A stretch of 64,000 nt of DNA from JANWHQ01 sp963775275 (GCA_963775275.1 CAVZII010000005.1:2852001-2916000), one strand, 5' to 3'. Numbered from the stretch's first letter, positions 43,894 through 52,781 are shown. Numbers and translations are program-made. The notes: generated by a model from the letters alone, not told the origin.

Positions 43894-45037
43894 AGCTGAA
43901 CAGCGCCTTGCTGGCCAGGGCGGCGCCTTCGGCGAGGACCTTCAGCTTGGCCCAGGCGATCTCGGGGTGGCATCTGAGGCCAAGCCCGCAGTCGGTCGAG
44001 GCGATCACGTTCTCGCGCCCGACGAGGTCGGCGAAGCGGCGGATGCGCGCGGCGACCAGCTCGGGATGCTCGATCAGCTTGGTGGAGTGGCTGACCACGC
44101 CCGGGGCCAGGATCCTGCCCTTCGGCAGCTTCACGTGCTCCCAGAGCGCCGCCTCGTGCTCGTGGCGGACGTTGGCGGCCTCGATCAGATAGGCCCCGGC
44201 GTTGATCGCCAGCAGCACCTCGACGATGTCGCCGAGCGGGATGTCGTGGGCGTGCGGGCCGTGCCAGCTGCCCCAGCACATGTGGTAGCGGACCTGATCG
44301 GGCGGAATGTTGCGAAGGGCGTGGTTCAGCGCCTCCACCCTCACCATGCACCAGCGCTTGTAGGCCTCCAGGCCCATGCCGACGCCGATCCGGTCCCACA
44401 GGGCCGCGAGCCAGGCGTCGTCCACCTGGACGATCAGTCCCGCCGCGGCGATGGCCTCGTACTCGACCGCGAGGGCCTCGGCGATGGCGAAGACATAGGC
44501 CTCCTCGCTCTCGTAGTGCTCGTTCAGGCGGCCCGCCTCGATGCTGGCCGGGGCGGTGGAGGTCAGGAAGGCGTCGCCGGGCGGGACTTCGCCGAGGGCG
44601 TCCTTCAGCAGGGCGATCTCGCGGGCCAGCGCCGCCTGGCCGCGGTACTCGATCTTGCCGGTGCAGACCCAGTCGGTGACGCGGGTCTGGTTGGGCGCCG
44701 AGCCCGTGTCCTCGAAGAGGACGCCGTGTCGCATGGCCGCGTCGTAGAAGGCGGGGAAGGCGCGCCAGTCCTCGCTCTGGACCAGCAGGGTCCCCATCGT
44801 CCCGGCCTGGCGCGGCTCGAAGCCTGTCAGCCGGTCGTTGACGAACATGACCCAGTTGCCGCCCTTGGTCAGCTCGCCCTCGTTGACGATGTCGACGCCG
44901 GCCTCGCGCTGGAAGCGCACGACGTCGTGGACGGCCTCGCGGAGCTTGTCTTCGGGCGCCTCGCCGGACCAGACGTCGAGGTCGCCGGGCAGGGCGCCCA
45001 CGTGGGTGGTCAGGATCCGCTCGGTGCTGCGACGCAT
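43892..45037 (-). CDS. MetE C-terminal-like methyltransferase, hpa-operon member
   Basis: A 381-residue protein related to the C-terminal catalytic half of cobalamin-independent methionine synthase. TTHVGALPG opens the barrel. The zinc ligands are present as HMC in VRYHMCWGSWHG, Glu in IEAANVRHEHE and Cys in STDCGLGLR. The N-terminal half of true MetE is absent, so it probably uses another methyl donor or acceptor. It ends the hpa gene block, 13 bases after hpaI. GGGAGG precedes ATG 45037. A role in methyl transfer from methoxylated aromatics is possible but unproven. Confidence 0.75.
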   Translation of the reverse strand: MRRSTERILTTHVGALPGDLDVWSGEAPEDKLREAVHDVVRFQREAGVDIVNEGELTKGGNWVMFVNDRLTGFEPRQAGTMGTLLVQSEDWRAFPAFYDAAMRHGVLFEDTGSAPNQTRVTDWVCTGKIEYRGQAALAREIALLKDALGEVPPGDAFLTSTAPASIEAGRLNEHYESEEAYVFAIAEALAVEYEAIAAAGLIVQVDDAWLAALWDRIGVGMGLEAYKRWCMVRVEALNHALRNIPPDQVRYHMCWGSWHGPHAHDIPLGDIVEVLLAINAGAYLIEAANVRHEHEAALWEHVKLPKGRILAPGVVSHSTKLIEHPELVAARIRRFADLVGRENVIASTDCGLGLRCHPEIAWAKLKVLAEGAALASKALFS

Positions 45038-45050
45038 GCGGGCCTCCCGG

Positions 45051-45857
45051 TCAGTAGGTCGAACCTGCATCGGCCTTCGGCGCACCCGTGGCCTTGAACC
45101 TGCCGGCCAGGGCCAGCGTCTGCTTGGCGAGGATCCCGACGTCCGTGCCCACCGCCACGAAGGTCGCGCCGAGGCCGAGATATTCCTTCGCCCATTCCTC
45201 GTTCGACGTGAGGATGCCGGCGGCCTTGCCGGCCTTGATGATGCGGGCGAAGGCGTCCCTGATCGCCGCCTGCACGTCCGGATGGCCGGCGTTGCCCCGG
45301 TGTCCGAGCGCGGCCGAAAGGTCCGCCGGGCCGATGAACACCCCATCCACGCCGGGGGTGGCGGCGATGGCGTCGAGGTTCTGCATGGCCGTCTTCGTCT
45401 CGGCCTGGACCAGGAGGCACATCTGCTCATCCGCGTCGCGGAAGTAGTTCTCGACCCGGTTCCAGCGCGCGACCCGGGCCGAGCCCGCGCCCACGCCCCT
45501 CAGGCCCTCGGGCGGATAGCGCATGGCGCGCACCATCCGCTCGGCCTGCTCGGCCGTGTCCACCAGGGGGATCAGCAGGGTCTGGAAGCCGAGGTCCAGG
45601 TACTGCTTGATCAGGCGGATGTCGCCGATCGGCGGGCGCGCGATCGGGTGGACGGGATAGGCTTCCACCGCCTGGATCTGGGCCAGCATCGAGGGCACGT
45701 CGTTGGGCGCATGCTCGCCGTCGAACAGCAGCCAGTCGAAGCCCGCGCCGGCGCAGATCTCGGCCGTGTAAGGGCTGGCCACGGACTGCCAGAGGCCGAT
45801 CTGGGGCCGCCCTTCCCTGAGCGCCTGCTTGAACGGATTGATCGGCACGCCCGCCAT
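45051..45857 (-). CDS. hpaI: HpaI: 2,4-dihydroxyhept-2-ene-1,7-dioate aldolase
   Basis: A 268-residue HpcH/HpaI aldolase. FDWLLFDGEHAPNDVPSML is nearly the E. coli HpaI motif; AEICAGAGFDW, RVARWNRVENYF and GVFIGPADLSAALGHRG are further family marks. It splits the C7 intermediate to pyruvate and succinic semialdehyde, the last step of homoprotocatechuate breakdown. It lies 10 bases after hpaH and 13 before the MetE-like gene. Length matches the family. Confidence 0.9.
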   Translation of the reverse strand: MAGVPINPFKQALREGRPQIGLWQSVASPYTAEICAGAGFDWLLFDGEHAPNDVPSMLAQIQAVEAYPVHPIARPPIGDIRLIKQYLDLGFQTLLIPLVDTAEQAERMVRAMRYPPEGLRGVGAGSARVARWNRVENYFRDADEQMCLLVQAETKTAMQNLDAIAATPGVDGVFIGPADLSAALGHRGNAGHPDVQAAIRDAFARIIKAGKAAGILTSNEEWAKEYLGLGATFVAVGTDVGILAKQTLALAGRFKATGAPKADAGSTY

Positions 45858-45867
45858 GTGTGAACCC

Positions 45868-46675
45868 TCAGACGAATGCGAAGGCGACGACCCCGAGGGG
45901 GCCGTAGTCGACCTCGAAATGGTCGCCCGCCGCCGCGGCGATGGGCGAGGTGAAGGAGCCGCCGAGGATCACCTCACCGGCCTGCAGCGTCACCCCGTGC
46001 GGATGCAGCTTGTTGGCGAGCCAGGCCGGGCCCTTGGCCGGATGATCCAGCACTGCGGCGGCGACGCCGGTGTCCTCGATCTCGCCGTTCTTGCGGAGGA
46101 TCGCGGCGACCCAGCGCATGTCCAGGTCGCCCGGCCGGAACCGCTTGCCGCCCAGCACCACGCCGGCGTTGGCGGCGTTGTCGCTGATGGTGTCGAACAC
46201 CTTGCGGGTGAGCTTGGTCTCGGGGTCCGTCCGCTGGATGCGCGCGTCGATGATCTCGATCGCAGGGGTCATGTAGTCGGTGGCGGCCAGCACCTGTTCC
46301 AGCGTGCAGTCCGGGCCGGACAGCGGCGCCTTCAAGCACGAAGGCGAGCTCGACCTCGACCCGGGGCTCGATGAAGCGGCCGGCCGGAATCTGCCCGCCC
46401 GCTTCGAAGAACATGTCCTGAAGCAGCGTGCCGTAGTCCGGCTCGGCGATGTTGGAGAACCGCTGCATGGCCTTGGAGGTCAGGCCGATCTTGTGGCCCA
46501 GGGGCGGATTGCCGCGCGCGACCTTGAGTGCGACCCACGCGCTTTAAATCGCGTAGGCGTCGGCGAAGCCCATGCCCGGGTGCTCCAGCGAGAACTGGTG
46601 GGTCTGGATGCGGGTGCGCTCGGATTCGTCCAGGCGCTGGGCCAGGGCCTGGATGGTTGCGGGATCGAGCATCAT
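45868..46675 (-). pseudogene. hpaH: HpaH: 2-oxohept-4-ene-1,7-dioate hydratase, nonsense codon plus frameshift
   Basis: About 268 residues when repaired, aligned along its length with E. coli HpaH: LAQRLDESERTRIQ, GHKIGLTSKAMQRFSNI, EPDYGTLLQDMFFEAGG, VFDTISDNAANAGVVLGG, GVAAAVLDHPAKGPAWLANK and VILGGSFTSPI. Two lesions are present. An in-frame TAA at 46544-46546 stands where homologs have Gln (AYAIQ). One extra base at 46334-46335 shifts the frame after VELAFVL. The TAA is a substitution, unlike the single-base duplications elsewhere, so real inactivation is possible. ATG 46675 (or 46672) follows a GGAGGGG site. Confidence 0.8.
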
Positions 46676-46866
46676 CTCGTCCCCTCCCCCCTCGAGGGGG
46701 AGGGGTGCAGGGGAGGGGGGAACTGCAAGCCGCAGCCTTCGACAGAAGGAGCTGAGCTCCGGCTGCAAGACGTTAGCCGCCACTGACCCAACGCCAGCGC
46801 GGCCCCCCTCCCTCGATCCCTCCCCCTCGAGGGGGGAGGGAGGTCGTCAAGCGACCCGCTCATCAT
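46676..46866. repeat. palindromic intergenic repeats between hpaF and hpaH
   Basis: CCTCCCCCTCGAGGGGGAGG is a near-perfect palindrome at 46684-46705, and a second, CTCCCCCTCGAGGGGGGAG, is near 46823-46845. They interrupt the otherwise tight hpa gene order and could form hairpins in the transcript. Confidence 0.6.
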
Positions 46867-47274
46867 CTACGACGCCGCCTTGGCGAAGGGGCGGGTGCCG
46901 AATTTCTCGTGCAACCGGTTCTGCTTGTAGGCCAGGCGGTCGCCGAACTCCTCCACGTCCATGGAGATGGCCAGGGTGAAGGCCTTGTCCACCGGATCGA
47001 GGTGGGTCTTCACCGCCGCCCAGACCGCGTCGAAGGCGCGCTGCTTGTCCGCCTCGGCGCGGCCGCGGGCGATCCTCGCGCTGATCGAGACGAAGGCGTA
47101 CTCGGGCTGGCCGTCGCCGACGATGTAGTCCTCGCAGCAATAGGCCCGCGCCCGGATGCCGGCGACCGGGAAGACGTCGGCGGCGATCGCGGCGTCGACC
47201 ATCTTCTTCAGCAGCCCCGGGATGTCGGCCATGGCTTTGATGTTGGCCGAATACTCCACCACCATGTTGGGCAT
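46867..47274 (-). CDS. hpaF: HpaF: 5-carboxymethyl-2-hydroxymuconate isomerase
   Basis: A 135-residue tautomerase-superfamily enzyme with the catalytic Pro directly after the start Met (MPNMVVEYSANI). ADVFPVAGIRARAY, QPEYAFVSISARIARGR and YKQNRLHEKFG are shared with E. coli HpaF. It isomerises the muconate from HpaE for decarboxylation by HpaG. It lies 21 bases after the repaired hpaD stop. Confidence 0.85.
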   Translation of the reverse strand: MPNMVVEYSANIKAMADIPGLLKKMVDAAIAADVFPVAGIRARAYCCEDYIVGDGQPEYAFVSISARIARGRAEADKQRAFDAVWAAVKTHLDPVDKAFTLAISMDVEEFGDRLAYKQNRLHEKFGTRPFAKAAS

Positions 47275-47295
47275 GGCCGTCCCCGCGGGTCTGGC

Positions 47296-48142
47296 TCAGA
47301 CGGGGAAGACCGCGTTGATCTGGCCGGTCCCCGAGCTGGCGAAATAGTCGGTGACGATCTCTACAGGCTTATCGTAGCGATCCCAACCCAGCGGCGCCGA
47401 GGAGCATGGCGGTGTCGTGCATGAAGCCCTCGCCCCGGCACAGCGTGGCGTATTCCGGCAGCATGGCGGTGAAGGTCGAGAAGTCCCCGGCCTGCCAGAG
47501 CTGGAGCACGCGGATGTCCACCTGACGGAAGAACTCGCGGCTGATCTCGAAGGCCTGCTCTTCGGCCAGACGATTGTCCGAGAACCGGTGCGACAGCGAG
47601 CCGGAGGCCAGGACGGCGACGGTGCGGTCCGACGCCTCGATCGCCTCGCGCACCGCTTCGCCGAGGGTGCGGCTGTCGGCCAGCTCGTGCTGGGGGCACC
47701 AGGCGGCGACCGAGACCACCTTGAAGCGCTTGTCGGCGTTCATGTAGCGCATGGGCACCAGCGTCCCGTACTCGAGCTCGAGCGAGGGGATCTCGTGGGC
47801 GCGGGTGTGGACGCCCCGACGGGTGGCCGCCCGGGCGATGGAGCGGCCAAGCTCGGGATCGCCGTCGTACTCGAAGGCCATGTCCGAGATGAAGTGGGGC
47901 AGCTCGTTGGAGGTGTAGACGCCCGAGAAGCGGCTGCAGCAGTTCAGGTGGTAGCCGGAGTTCACCAGCCAGTGGGTGTCGAACACCACGATGGTGTCCA
48001 CGCCCAGCTTGCGGCAGCGCTCGCCGATGATCCGGTGGCCTTCGATCGCCTCGGCGCGGCAGCCGAAATGCCGGCCCGGCAGCTCCGACAGGTGCATGGA
48101 CGGGACGTGGGTGACCTTGGCCGCCAGCGCGAGCTTGCCCAT
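47296..48142 (-). CDS. hpaD: HpaD: homoprotocatechuate 2,3-dioxygenase, frameshifted near 47393
   Basis: A 281-residue class III extradiol dioxygenase when repaired, very close to E. coli HpaD: MGKLALAAKVTHVPSMHLSE, VDTIVVFDTHWLVNSGYH, YTSNELPHFISDM, LEYGTLVPMRYMN and LASGSLSHRF carry the iron ligands His/His/Glu. One extra base at 47393-47394 produces a false stop at 47369. In the next frame the tail DRYDKPVEIVTDYFASSGTG then QINAVFPV is intact to 47296. It opens the ring of 3,4-dihydroxyphenylacetate. It follows vapC by 63 bases. Confidence 0.88.
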
Positions 48143-48205
48143 GGGCGCCTCCCCTTGTGCTCCGCAAGGTGTCGCGCCGGAACGGCCGGGCTCAATTGAT
48201 CGGGG

Positions 48206-48622
48206 TCAAGCCGGGGTAGAGGTCTCGGGCGAGATCAGCCGGACGGTCGGAAAACACGTCCGGATTCGGCGTGGGTCCCGCGTGAGAAGGGGAAGCCTCT
48301 CGACGGCCGCCTGCGCGCCGATGAAGAAGTCCGGCAGAACGCCGGAACGCGCGCCGCCTCTCCTACGGTCGTCGGCGAAGGCCTTGCCGGCCAGGAACAG
48401 CGCCGCCCGGCGCAAGGGCAGGACGTCGACGCCTGTCGCCTGAAGGAACGCGTCGATGTCCTCCATTCGGGCGGCGCGCACCGACAGCTCGGCGTAGACC
48501 ACTTCGTTGATCAGGATCGGTCCGGTGACGCCGGCCATTTCGAGCTGCCGCTCGGACCAGTCCGCCCAGGCCGGGTCGCCCGTGAGCAGGTCCAGCAGGA
48601 CGTTGGTGTCGACCAGGGTCAA
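48206..48622 (-). CDS. vapC: VapC-like PIN-domain toxin
   Basis: A 138-residue PIN-domain ribonuclease. Acidic residues of the active site are in MTLVDTNVLLDLL (Asp5), NEVVYAELSV (Glu), VLPDFFIGAQAAV (Asp) and LLTRDPRRIRTCFP (Asp). VapC toxins cleave tRNA or rRNA. Its ATG overlaps the stop of the VapB gene by four bases. The pair is inserted inside the hpa gene run between the LigB-like gene and hpaD. Confidence 0.85.
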   Translation of the reverse strand: MTLVDTNVLLDLLTGDPAWADWSERQLEMAGVTGPILINEVVYAELSVRAARMEDIDAFLQATGVDVLPLRRAALFLAGKAFADDRRRGGARSGVLPDFFIGAQAAVERLPLLTRDPRRIRTCFPTVRLISPETSTPA

Positions 48623-48867
48623 TCCTGGTTCGCGGGCCTGACGTCCCGGGTCAGCGCCATGACCTCGTCCGTGCTCGGCCCCGGGCCGAAGAACCCCCGC
48701 CAGCGCGCGAACCGGCTGCTTGCGGCGGGGCGCCCCGCCTTCTCGACGACCACTTCGCCCCGATCATTGAGGCGGAAGTCCACTTCCTCGCCCAGCTCGA
48801 CGCCGATCGCCTCACGCAGCCGCTTGGGCAGGGTGACCTGTCCCTTGCGCGTCACAGCGTATCCCAT
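48619..48867 (-). CDS. vapB: AbrB/SpoVT-type VapB antitoxin
   Basis: An 82-residue antitoxin. The swapped-hairpin DNA-binding domain is GYAVTRKGQVTLPKRLREAI and GEEVDFRLNDRGEVVVEKAG; the C-terminal tail binds VapC. ATG 48867 has AAGGA eight bases upstream; a TTG six bases earlier is less likely. It overlaps vapC by four bases, the usual antitoxin-first arrangement. Confidence 0.85.
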   Translation of the reverse strand: MGYAVTRKGQVTLPKRLREAIGVELGEEVDFRLNDRGEVVVEKAGRPAASSRFARWRGFFGPGPSTDEVMALTRDVRPANQD

Positions 48868-48923
48868 GGCCAATCCTTACTCATCGATGCAGGAGTAATA
48901 CCACGATCCCGCGGACGATGGAA

Positions 48924-49743
48924 TCAAGCCACCGAGATCACGCCCACGGTGCAGCCGACCGCGAAGATCGGGATCGGAGCGTAGAACCACACTTCGCCCT
49001 TCCCGCCGGCGGCGGCGGCGACGCTGATGAAGGTGCGGATCTCGAAGCCGCCCTGGCCGGCCTCGCGGTAGATGTCGGCGTCGGCGTAGGCGAGCAGGGC
49101 CTCGCGGTCGCCCCTCGACCACTTGTCCAGGAAGTCGCGGTCCCAGGCCTCGTTGATCTTGCCGGAGTCCGGCGTGGCCGGCCAATGGGAGATGCCGCCC
49201 GTGCCGACGATCGCGATGCGTTCGTCAAGCTCGTCGCAGGCGCGGCGCAGGGCCTCGCCGAAGGCCCAGGCGCGGTGGAGCGGCGTCAGCGGCGGACCCT
49301 GGCAGTTGATGTTCACCGGGATCACCGGCAGGTCGAAGCCCGGGGTCAGGAAATGCAGCGGCACCATGATCCCGTGGTCGAACATCCACTCCTCGCAATA
49401 GGCGACGTCGACCTCGCGCAGCACCTTGGTGATCAGCCGCTTGGAGAGGTCGGCGTTTCCCGGGACGCGGACCTTGGGGATGCGCCAGCCAGTCCGGATC
49501 CTCGATCGGGCCCTCGTAATGGTCGGCCATGCCGACGGCGTAGGCCGGCATGTTGTTCATGAAGAAGTTGGCGAAGTGCTCGGCGCCGATGACGACCAGG
49601 GCGTCGGGCCTGGTCGCGGCGATCGCCTCGCCCATGCGCCGGTACTGGGCGTAGAAGGCCTCGCGCAGATCGGCGTCGGCCATGGCGGCCCGCCCGGTGA
49701 TCCCCGGCGCATGGCTCGAGACTCCCGCGAAGACCAGGGGCAT
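48924..49743 (-). CDS. LigB-like class III extradiol dioxygenase, catalytic subunit, frameshifted near 49485
   Basis: A 272-residue LigB-type subunit when repaired. FAGVSSHAPGITGR holds the first iron His, VVIGAEHFANFF the second, and VGTGGISHWPATP a further conserved His; CEEWMFDHGIMVPLHFL is a typical LigB segment. One extra C at 49485-49486 shifts the frame after IEDPDWL, resuming as RIPKVRVPGNADLSKR. It pairs with the LigA-like gene upstream at 49902-50228. It is distinct from HpaD and from the fused enzyme at 4519, so the cluster has a second ring-cleavage activity of unknown substrate. Confidence 0.8.
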
Positions 49744-49745
49744 CA

Positions 49746-49901
49746 GCTTGTCCTCTCCCGAGGGGAGAGGAGGGGACCCGTCGCCGCGCGACGGGGAGGT
49801 GAGGGAGTACGCCCTTGCCGCATCAGCCCCTCATCTTCCCGCCGACCCGCGGGTCGGCGGGCCCCTTCTTCTCCCTATGGGAGAAGAGAAGCCTTCCCTC
49901 C
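49746..49901. repeat. palindromic intergenic repeats between ligB-like and ligA-like genes
   Basis: CCTCTCCCGAGGGGAGAGG, CGTCGCCGCGCGACG, CCGACCCGCGGGTCGG and CTTCTCCCTATGGGAGAAG are four consecutive dyads in about 150 bases. They split an otherwise natural two-gene subunit pair. Confidence 0.65.
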
Positions 49902-50228
49902 TCATACCCCGGCCACCTTCTCGTCCATGGCCGTGGTCATGGCGTAGATGCCCGCCCGCACTGGCCCGTATTTGGCGACGCCCTCGCGCATGGCCGCGAT
50001 GTATTCGGTCCAGGGCTGCTTGATCTGGCTGGAGAGGTGCATCAGGAGCTGGCCGTTGACCCCCAGCACATAGAGCTTGCCGATGTCGTGGTCCTGGACG
50101 GCGGCGCGCTCCTCCGCGTCGAGGTCGTAGTCGGCGAGCAGGCCGTCCAGGTCGTCCTCGAACCGCGCCTTGATCTTCGCGTCCCGGTTCAGGTGGTAGA
50201 GCAGCTTCTGCAGGGCGTAGAGGCTCAT
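49902..50228 (-). CDS. LigA-like extradiol dioxygenase small subunit
   Basis: A 108-residue all-helical protein of the LigA (protocatechuate 4,5-dioxygenase alpha chain) family: YALQKLLYHLNRDAKIKARF, LLADYDLDAEERAAVQDHD and IGKLYVLGVNGQLLMHLS are the usual helices. It forms the lid over the LigB active site. ATG 50228 has GAAGG about seven bases upstream. Repeats separate it from hpaE (174 bases) and from the LigB-like gene (158 bases). Confidence 0.8.
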   Translation of the reverse strand: MSLYALQKLLYHLNRDAKIKARFEDDLDGLLADYDLDAEERAAVQDHDIGKLYVLGVNGQLLMHLSSQIKQPWTEYIAAMREGVAKYGPVRAGIYAMTTAMDEKVAGV

Positions 50229-50229
50229 C

Positions 50230-50400
50230 TCATGCCTTCTCCCATGGGAAGGAGGAGGGGCCCGCGCGCGAAGCGAGTGGGAGGATGAGGGGGCAGGGAC
50301 GGCGAGGGCGGAGCCCCTCACCTTCCCACGCCTGCGGCGTGGGCCCCTTCCTCTCCCCATGGGAGAGGAGAAGGCTGGGTGATCTCGGCATCCTCACGCT
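50230..50400. repeat. palindromic intergenic repeats between ligA-like gene and hpaE
   Basis: CCTTCTCCCATGGGAAGGAGG, CTTCCCACGCCTGCGGCGTGG (partly) and CTCTCCCCATGGGAGAGG are dyads of the same kind as those at 49746-49901. No coding content. Confidence 0.6.
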
Positions 50401-50402
50401 CC

Positions 50403-51878
50403 TCACTGCGCCGCCGGGGTTTCGAGGCCCCAGCGCGGGATGGGGTGGCTCCCCATGGAGACGCAGACGTTCTTGATCTCGCAGAAGGTCTCGAAGGAGG
50501 CCTGGCCGCCCTCGCGGCCGATGCCGGATGACTTCACCCCGCCGAAGGGCTGGCGAAGGTCGCGCACGTTCTGGCTGTTCACGAACACCATGCCGGCCTC
50601 GATCCCGGCGGCGAGGCGGTGGGCCTTTCCGATGTCCTGGGTCCAGATGTAGGAGGCGAGGCCGTACTTCACGTCGTTGGCCAGCCGCAGGCCCTCCGCC
50701 TCGTCCTTGAACCGGATGAGGCAGGCGACCGGGCCGAAGATCTCCTCCTGGGCGATGCGCATGTCGTTGCGCACCTCGGTGAAGACCGTGGGCTCCATGA
50801 AGTTGCCCTTGGCGACCCGCGGCGGCAGCTGGCTCGGCCGGTCGCCGCCGGTGGCGACGGTCGCGCCTTCCTGGCGGGCCAGCTCGACGTAGCCGTGCAC
50901 CTTCTCCCAGTGCTGGGGCGTGATCAGGGCGCCGAGCTGGGTGGCCTTGTCCTGCGGGTCGCCGATGCGCATGCGCTTGGCGCGTTCGACGAACTCGGCG
51001 GCGAAGGCGTCGTAGACGCTGTCCTGCACGAAGATGCGCGAGCCGGCGGTGCACCGCTCGCCGTTGATCGAGAAGATGGTGAAGAGGGCCGCGTCCAGCG
51101 CCCGGCCGAGGTCCGCGTCCTCGAACACCAGCACCGGCGACTTGCCGCCGAGCTCCAGCGACAGCTTCTTCAGCCCGGCGGTGTGGGAAATGTGAGTTCC
51201 GGTCACAGTCCCGCCGGTGAAGGAGATGGTCCTGACGTCCGGGTGCTTCACCAGCGCCTCGCCGGCGGTGCGGCCGTAGCCGTGGACCACGTTCAGGACG
51301 CCCTTGGGCACGCCGGCCTCGAGCGCGAGCTGGCCGAGGCGGTCCGCCGAGAGCGGCGAGAGCTCGCTCATCTTCAGCACCGCGGTGTTGCCGAGCGCCA
51401 GGCAGGGCGCGACCTTCCAGGTCGCGGTCATGAAGGGGACGTTCCAGGGCGAGATCAGGCCGCACACCCCCACCGGCTGGTAGAGGGTGTAGTTCAGCAT
51501 CGTCCGGTCGACGGGGTAGCAGGCCCCGTCCATGCGCGTGGCGACCTCCGAGAAATAGTGGAAATTGTCCGCGCCCCGCGGGATCAGGGCGTGGGAGGTC
51601 TGGTCGATGGGGAGCCCGGTGTCCTCGGTCTCCAGCGCCGCGATCTCCGGGACGTTGGCCTCGATCAGCTCGCCCAGCTTGCGCATGATCCTGGCGCGCT
51701 GCCTGGCCGGCAGCCCGGCCCACTTGGGGAAGGCGGCCCTGGCGGCCTCGACCGCCATGGCGACTTCGCGCTCGCCGCCGGAGGCGACCTCGCAGATCGG
51801 CTCCTGGGTCGCCGGATTGATCGTCTCGAACCGCTCGGGGCTGTCGACGCTGGCGCCATCGATCAGGTGCTGGATCAT
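50403..51878 (-). CDS. hpaE: HpaE: 5-carboxymethyl-2-hydroxymuconate semialdehyde dehydrogenase
   Basis: A 491-residue aldehyde dehydrogenase. GLISPWNVPFMTATWKVAP and SFTGGTVTG are the NAD-site motifs, LSLELGGKSPVLVFEDAD carries the general-base Glu, and the catalytic Cys is in FSINGERCTAGSR near residue 285. The C-terminal GSHPIPRWG is typical of HpaE. It oxidises the HpaD product. It overlaps hpaG2 by four bases (ATGA at 51875-51878). Confidence 0.9.
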   Translation of the reverse strand: MIQHLIDGASVDSPERFETINPATQEPICEVASGGEREVAMAVEAARAAFPKWAGLPARQRARIMRKLGELIEANVPEIAALETEDTGLPIDQTSHALIPRGADNFHYFSEVATRMDGACYPVDRTMLNYTLYQPVGVCGLISPWNVPFMTATWKVAPCLALGNTAVLKMSELSPLSADRLGQLALEAGVPKGVLNVVHGYGRTAGEALVKHPDVRTISFTGGTVTGTHISHTAGLKKLSLELGGKSPVLVFEDADLGRALDAALFTIFSINGERCTAGSRIFVQDSVYDAFAAEFVERAKRMRIGDPQDKATQLGALITPQHWEKVHGYVELARQEGATVATGGDRPSQLPPRVAKGNFMEPTVFTEVRNDMRIAQEEIFGPVACLIRFKDEAEGLRLANDVKYGLASYIWTQDIGKAHRLAAGIEAGMVFVNSQNVRDLRQPFGGVKSSGIGREGGQASFETFCEIKNVCVSMGSHPIPRWGLETPAAQ

Positions 51879-52654
51879 GCCTTGGCCTTGGAAGGGGAAT
51901 AGAAGTCCTCATCGGAGACGAGGGTGTTCTGAAGCGCGCCCACGCTCTCGACCTCGGTCACGACCACGTCGCCGGGGTTCAGATAGACCACGCCCTGGGG
52001 CGTGCCGGTCAGGATCAGGTCGCCGGGGCCGAGCGTCATGATGCTGGTCAGATATTCGACCAGATAGGGGATGTCGAAGATCATGTCCCGGGTCGTCCCC
52101 TGCTGGACGACCTTGCCGTTGACCGTGGTGCGAAGGTCCAGGTCCATCGGGTCGGGGACGTCGTCGCGATCGACAACCCAGGGGCCGACGGGCGTCAGGC
52201 CGTCGCGGTTCTTGGCCCGAAGATTGGGCCGGTAGTAGTTCTCCAGGTACTCGCGGATGACGTAGTCGTTGGCGACGGTGTAGCCGGCGACGACCTCATA
52301 GGCCCGCTCCCGCGGCACGTCGCGGCATTCCTTGCCGATCACCACCACCAGCTCGCACTCGTAGTGCATCTGGTTCGCGTCGGCGGGACGTCGCGAGACC
52401 GCCTTGTGGCCGACCAGGGCGTTGGGCCCCTTCAGGAACACCAGCGGTTCGTCCGGCGCCTTGAAGTCGAGCTCGCGGGCATGGTCCGCATAGTTGAGGC
52501 CGAGCGCCGCGATCACGCCCGGCCGCGTCGGCGGCAGCCAGACCACCTCGGGCTCGGCGACGGTGCGGCCGTCCTCCAGAGTCAGGGTCAAGCCGTCCGC
52601 GGCGACGATCGCCTCGTGGACCTGGCCGCCATGGGCCACCCGCGCGCGCCTCAT
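51875..52654 (-). CDS. hpaG2: HpaG2: OPET decarboxylase/isomerase, C-terminal-type subunit
   Basis: A 259-residue FAH-superfamily enzyme. GLNYADHARELDFKAPDEPL, metal-binding YECELVVVIGKECRDV, GYTVANDYVIREYLENYYRP and TGTPQGVVYLNPGD match the second half of bifunctional HpaG. In enteric bacteria both halves are fused; here they are separate genes 127 bases apart. It decarboxylates and isomerises the muconate-derived acid. Confidence 0.88.
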   Translation of the reverse strand: MRRARVAHGGQVHEAIVAADGLTLTLEDGRTVAEPEVVWLPPTRPGVIAALGLNYADHARELDFKAPDEPLVFLKGPNALVGHKAVSRRPADANQMHYECELVVVIGKECRDVPRERAYEVVAGYTVANDYVIREYLENYYRPNLRAKNRDGLTPVGPWVVDRDDVPDPMDLDLRTTVNGKVVQQGTTRDMIFDIPYLVEYLTSIMTLGPGDLILTGTPQGVVYLNPGDVVVTEVESVGALQNTLVSDEDFYSPSKAKA

Positions 52655-52671
52655 CGCCGCAACTCCCGATC

Positions 52672-52763
52672 GTCCCCGCGAAAGCGGGGACCCAGGCTTT
52701 TTCCTGCACCCGCTGAGCGCGTCGACAAAACGCCTGGATCCCCGCTTTCGCGGGGATGTGCGG
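52672..52763. repeat. CCCCGC-GCGGGG palindromic repeats, inverted pair
   Basis: CGTCCCCGCGAAAGCGGGGAC and ATCCCCGCTTTCGCGGGGAT flank CCCAGGCTTTTTCCTG. The same unit appears singly at 7243-7284 and near 14476-14500. It lies between hpaG1 and hpaG2. Confidence 0.7.
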
Positions 52764-52781
52764 AGGAGGGGGTGACGATCG

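Noticed and set aside
46544..46546. Stop-codon readthrough or recoding in hpaH
   Set aside because: The codon is TAA, which is not used for selenocysteine or pyrrolysine, and a second lesion follows downstream; mutation or error is simpler.
47296..47400. Programmed frameshifting in hpaD or other interrupted genes
   Set aside because: No slippery heptamer or shared stimulator is found, and the same one-base duplication occurs in ten unrelated genes, which fits sequence error better.
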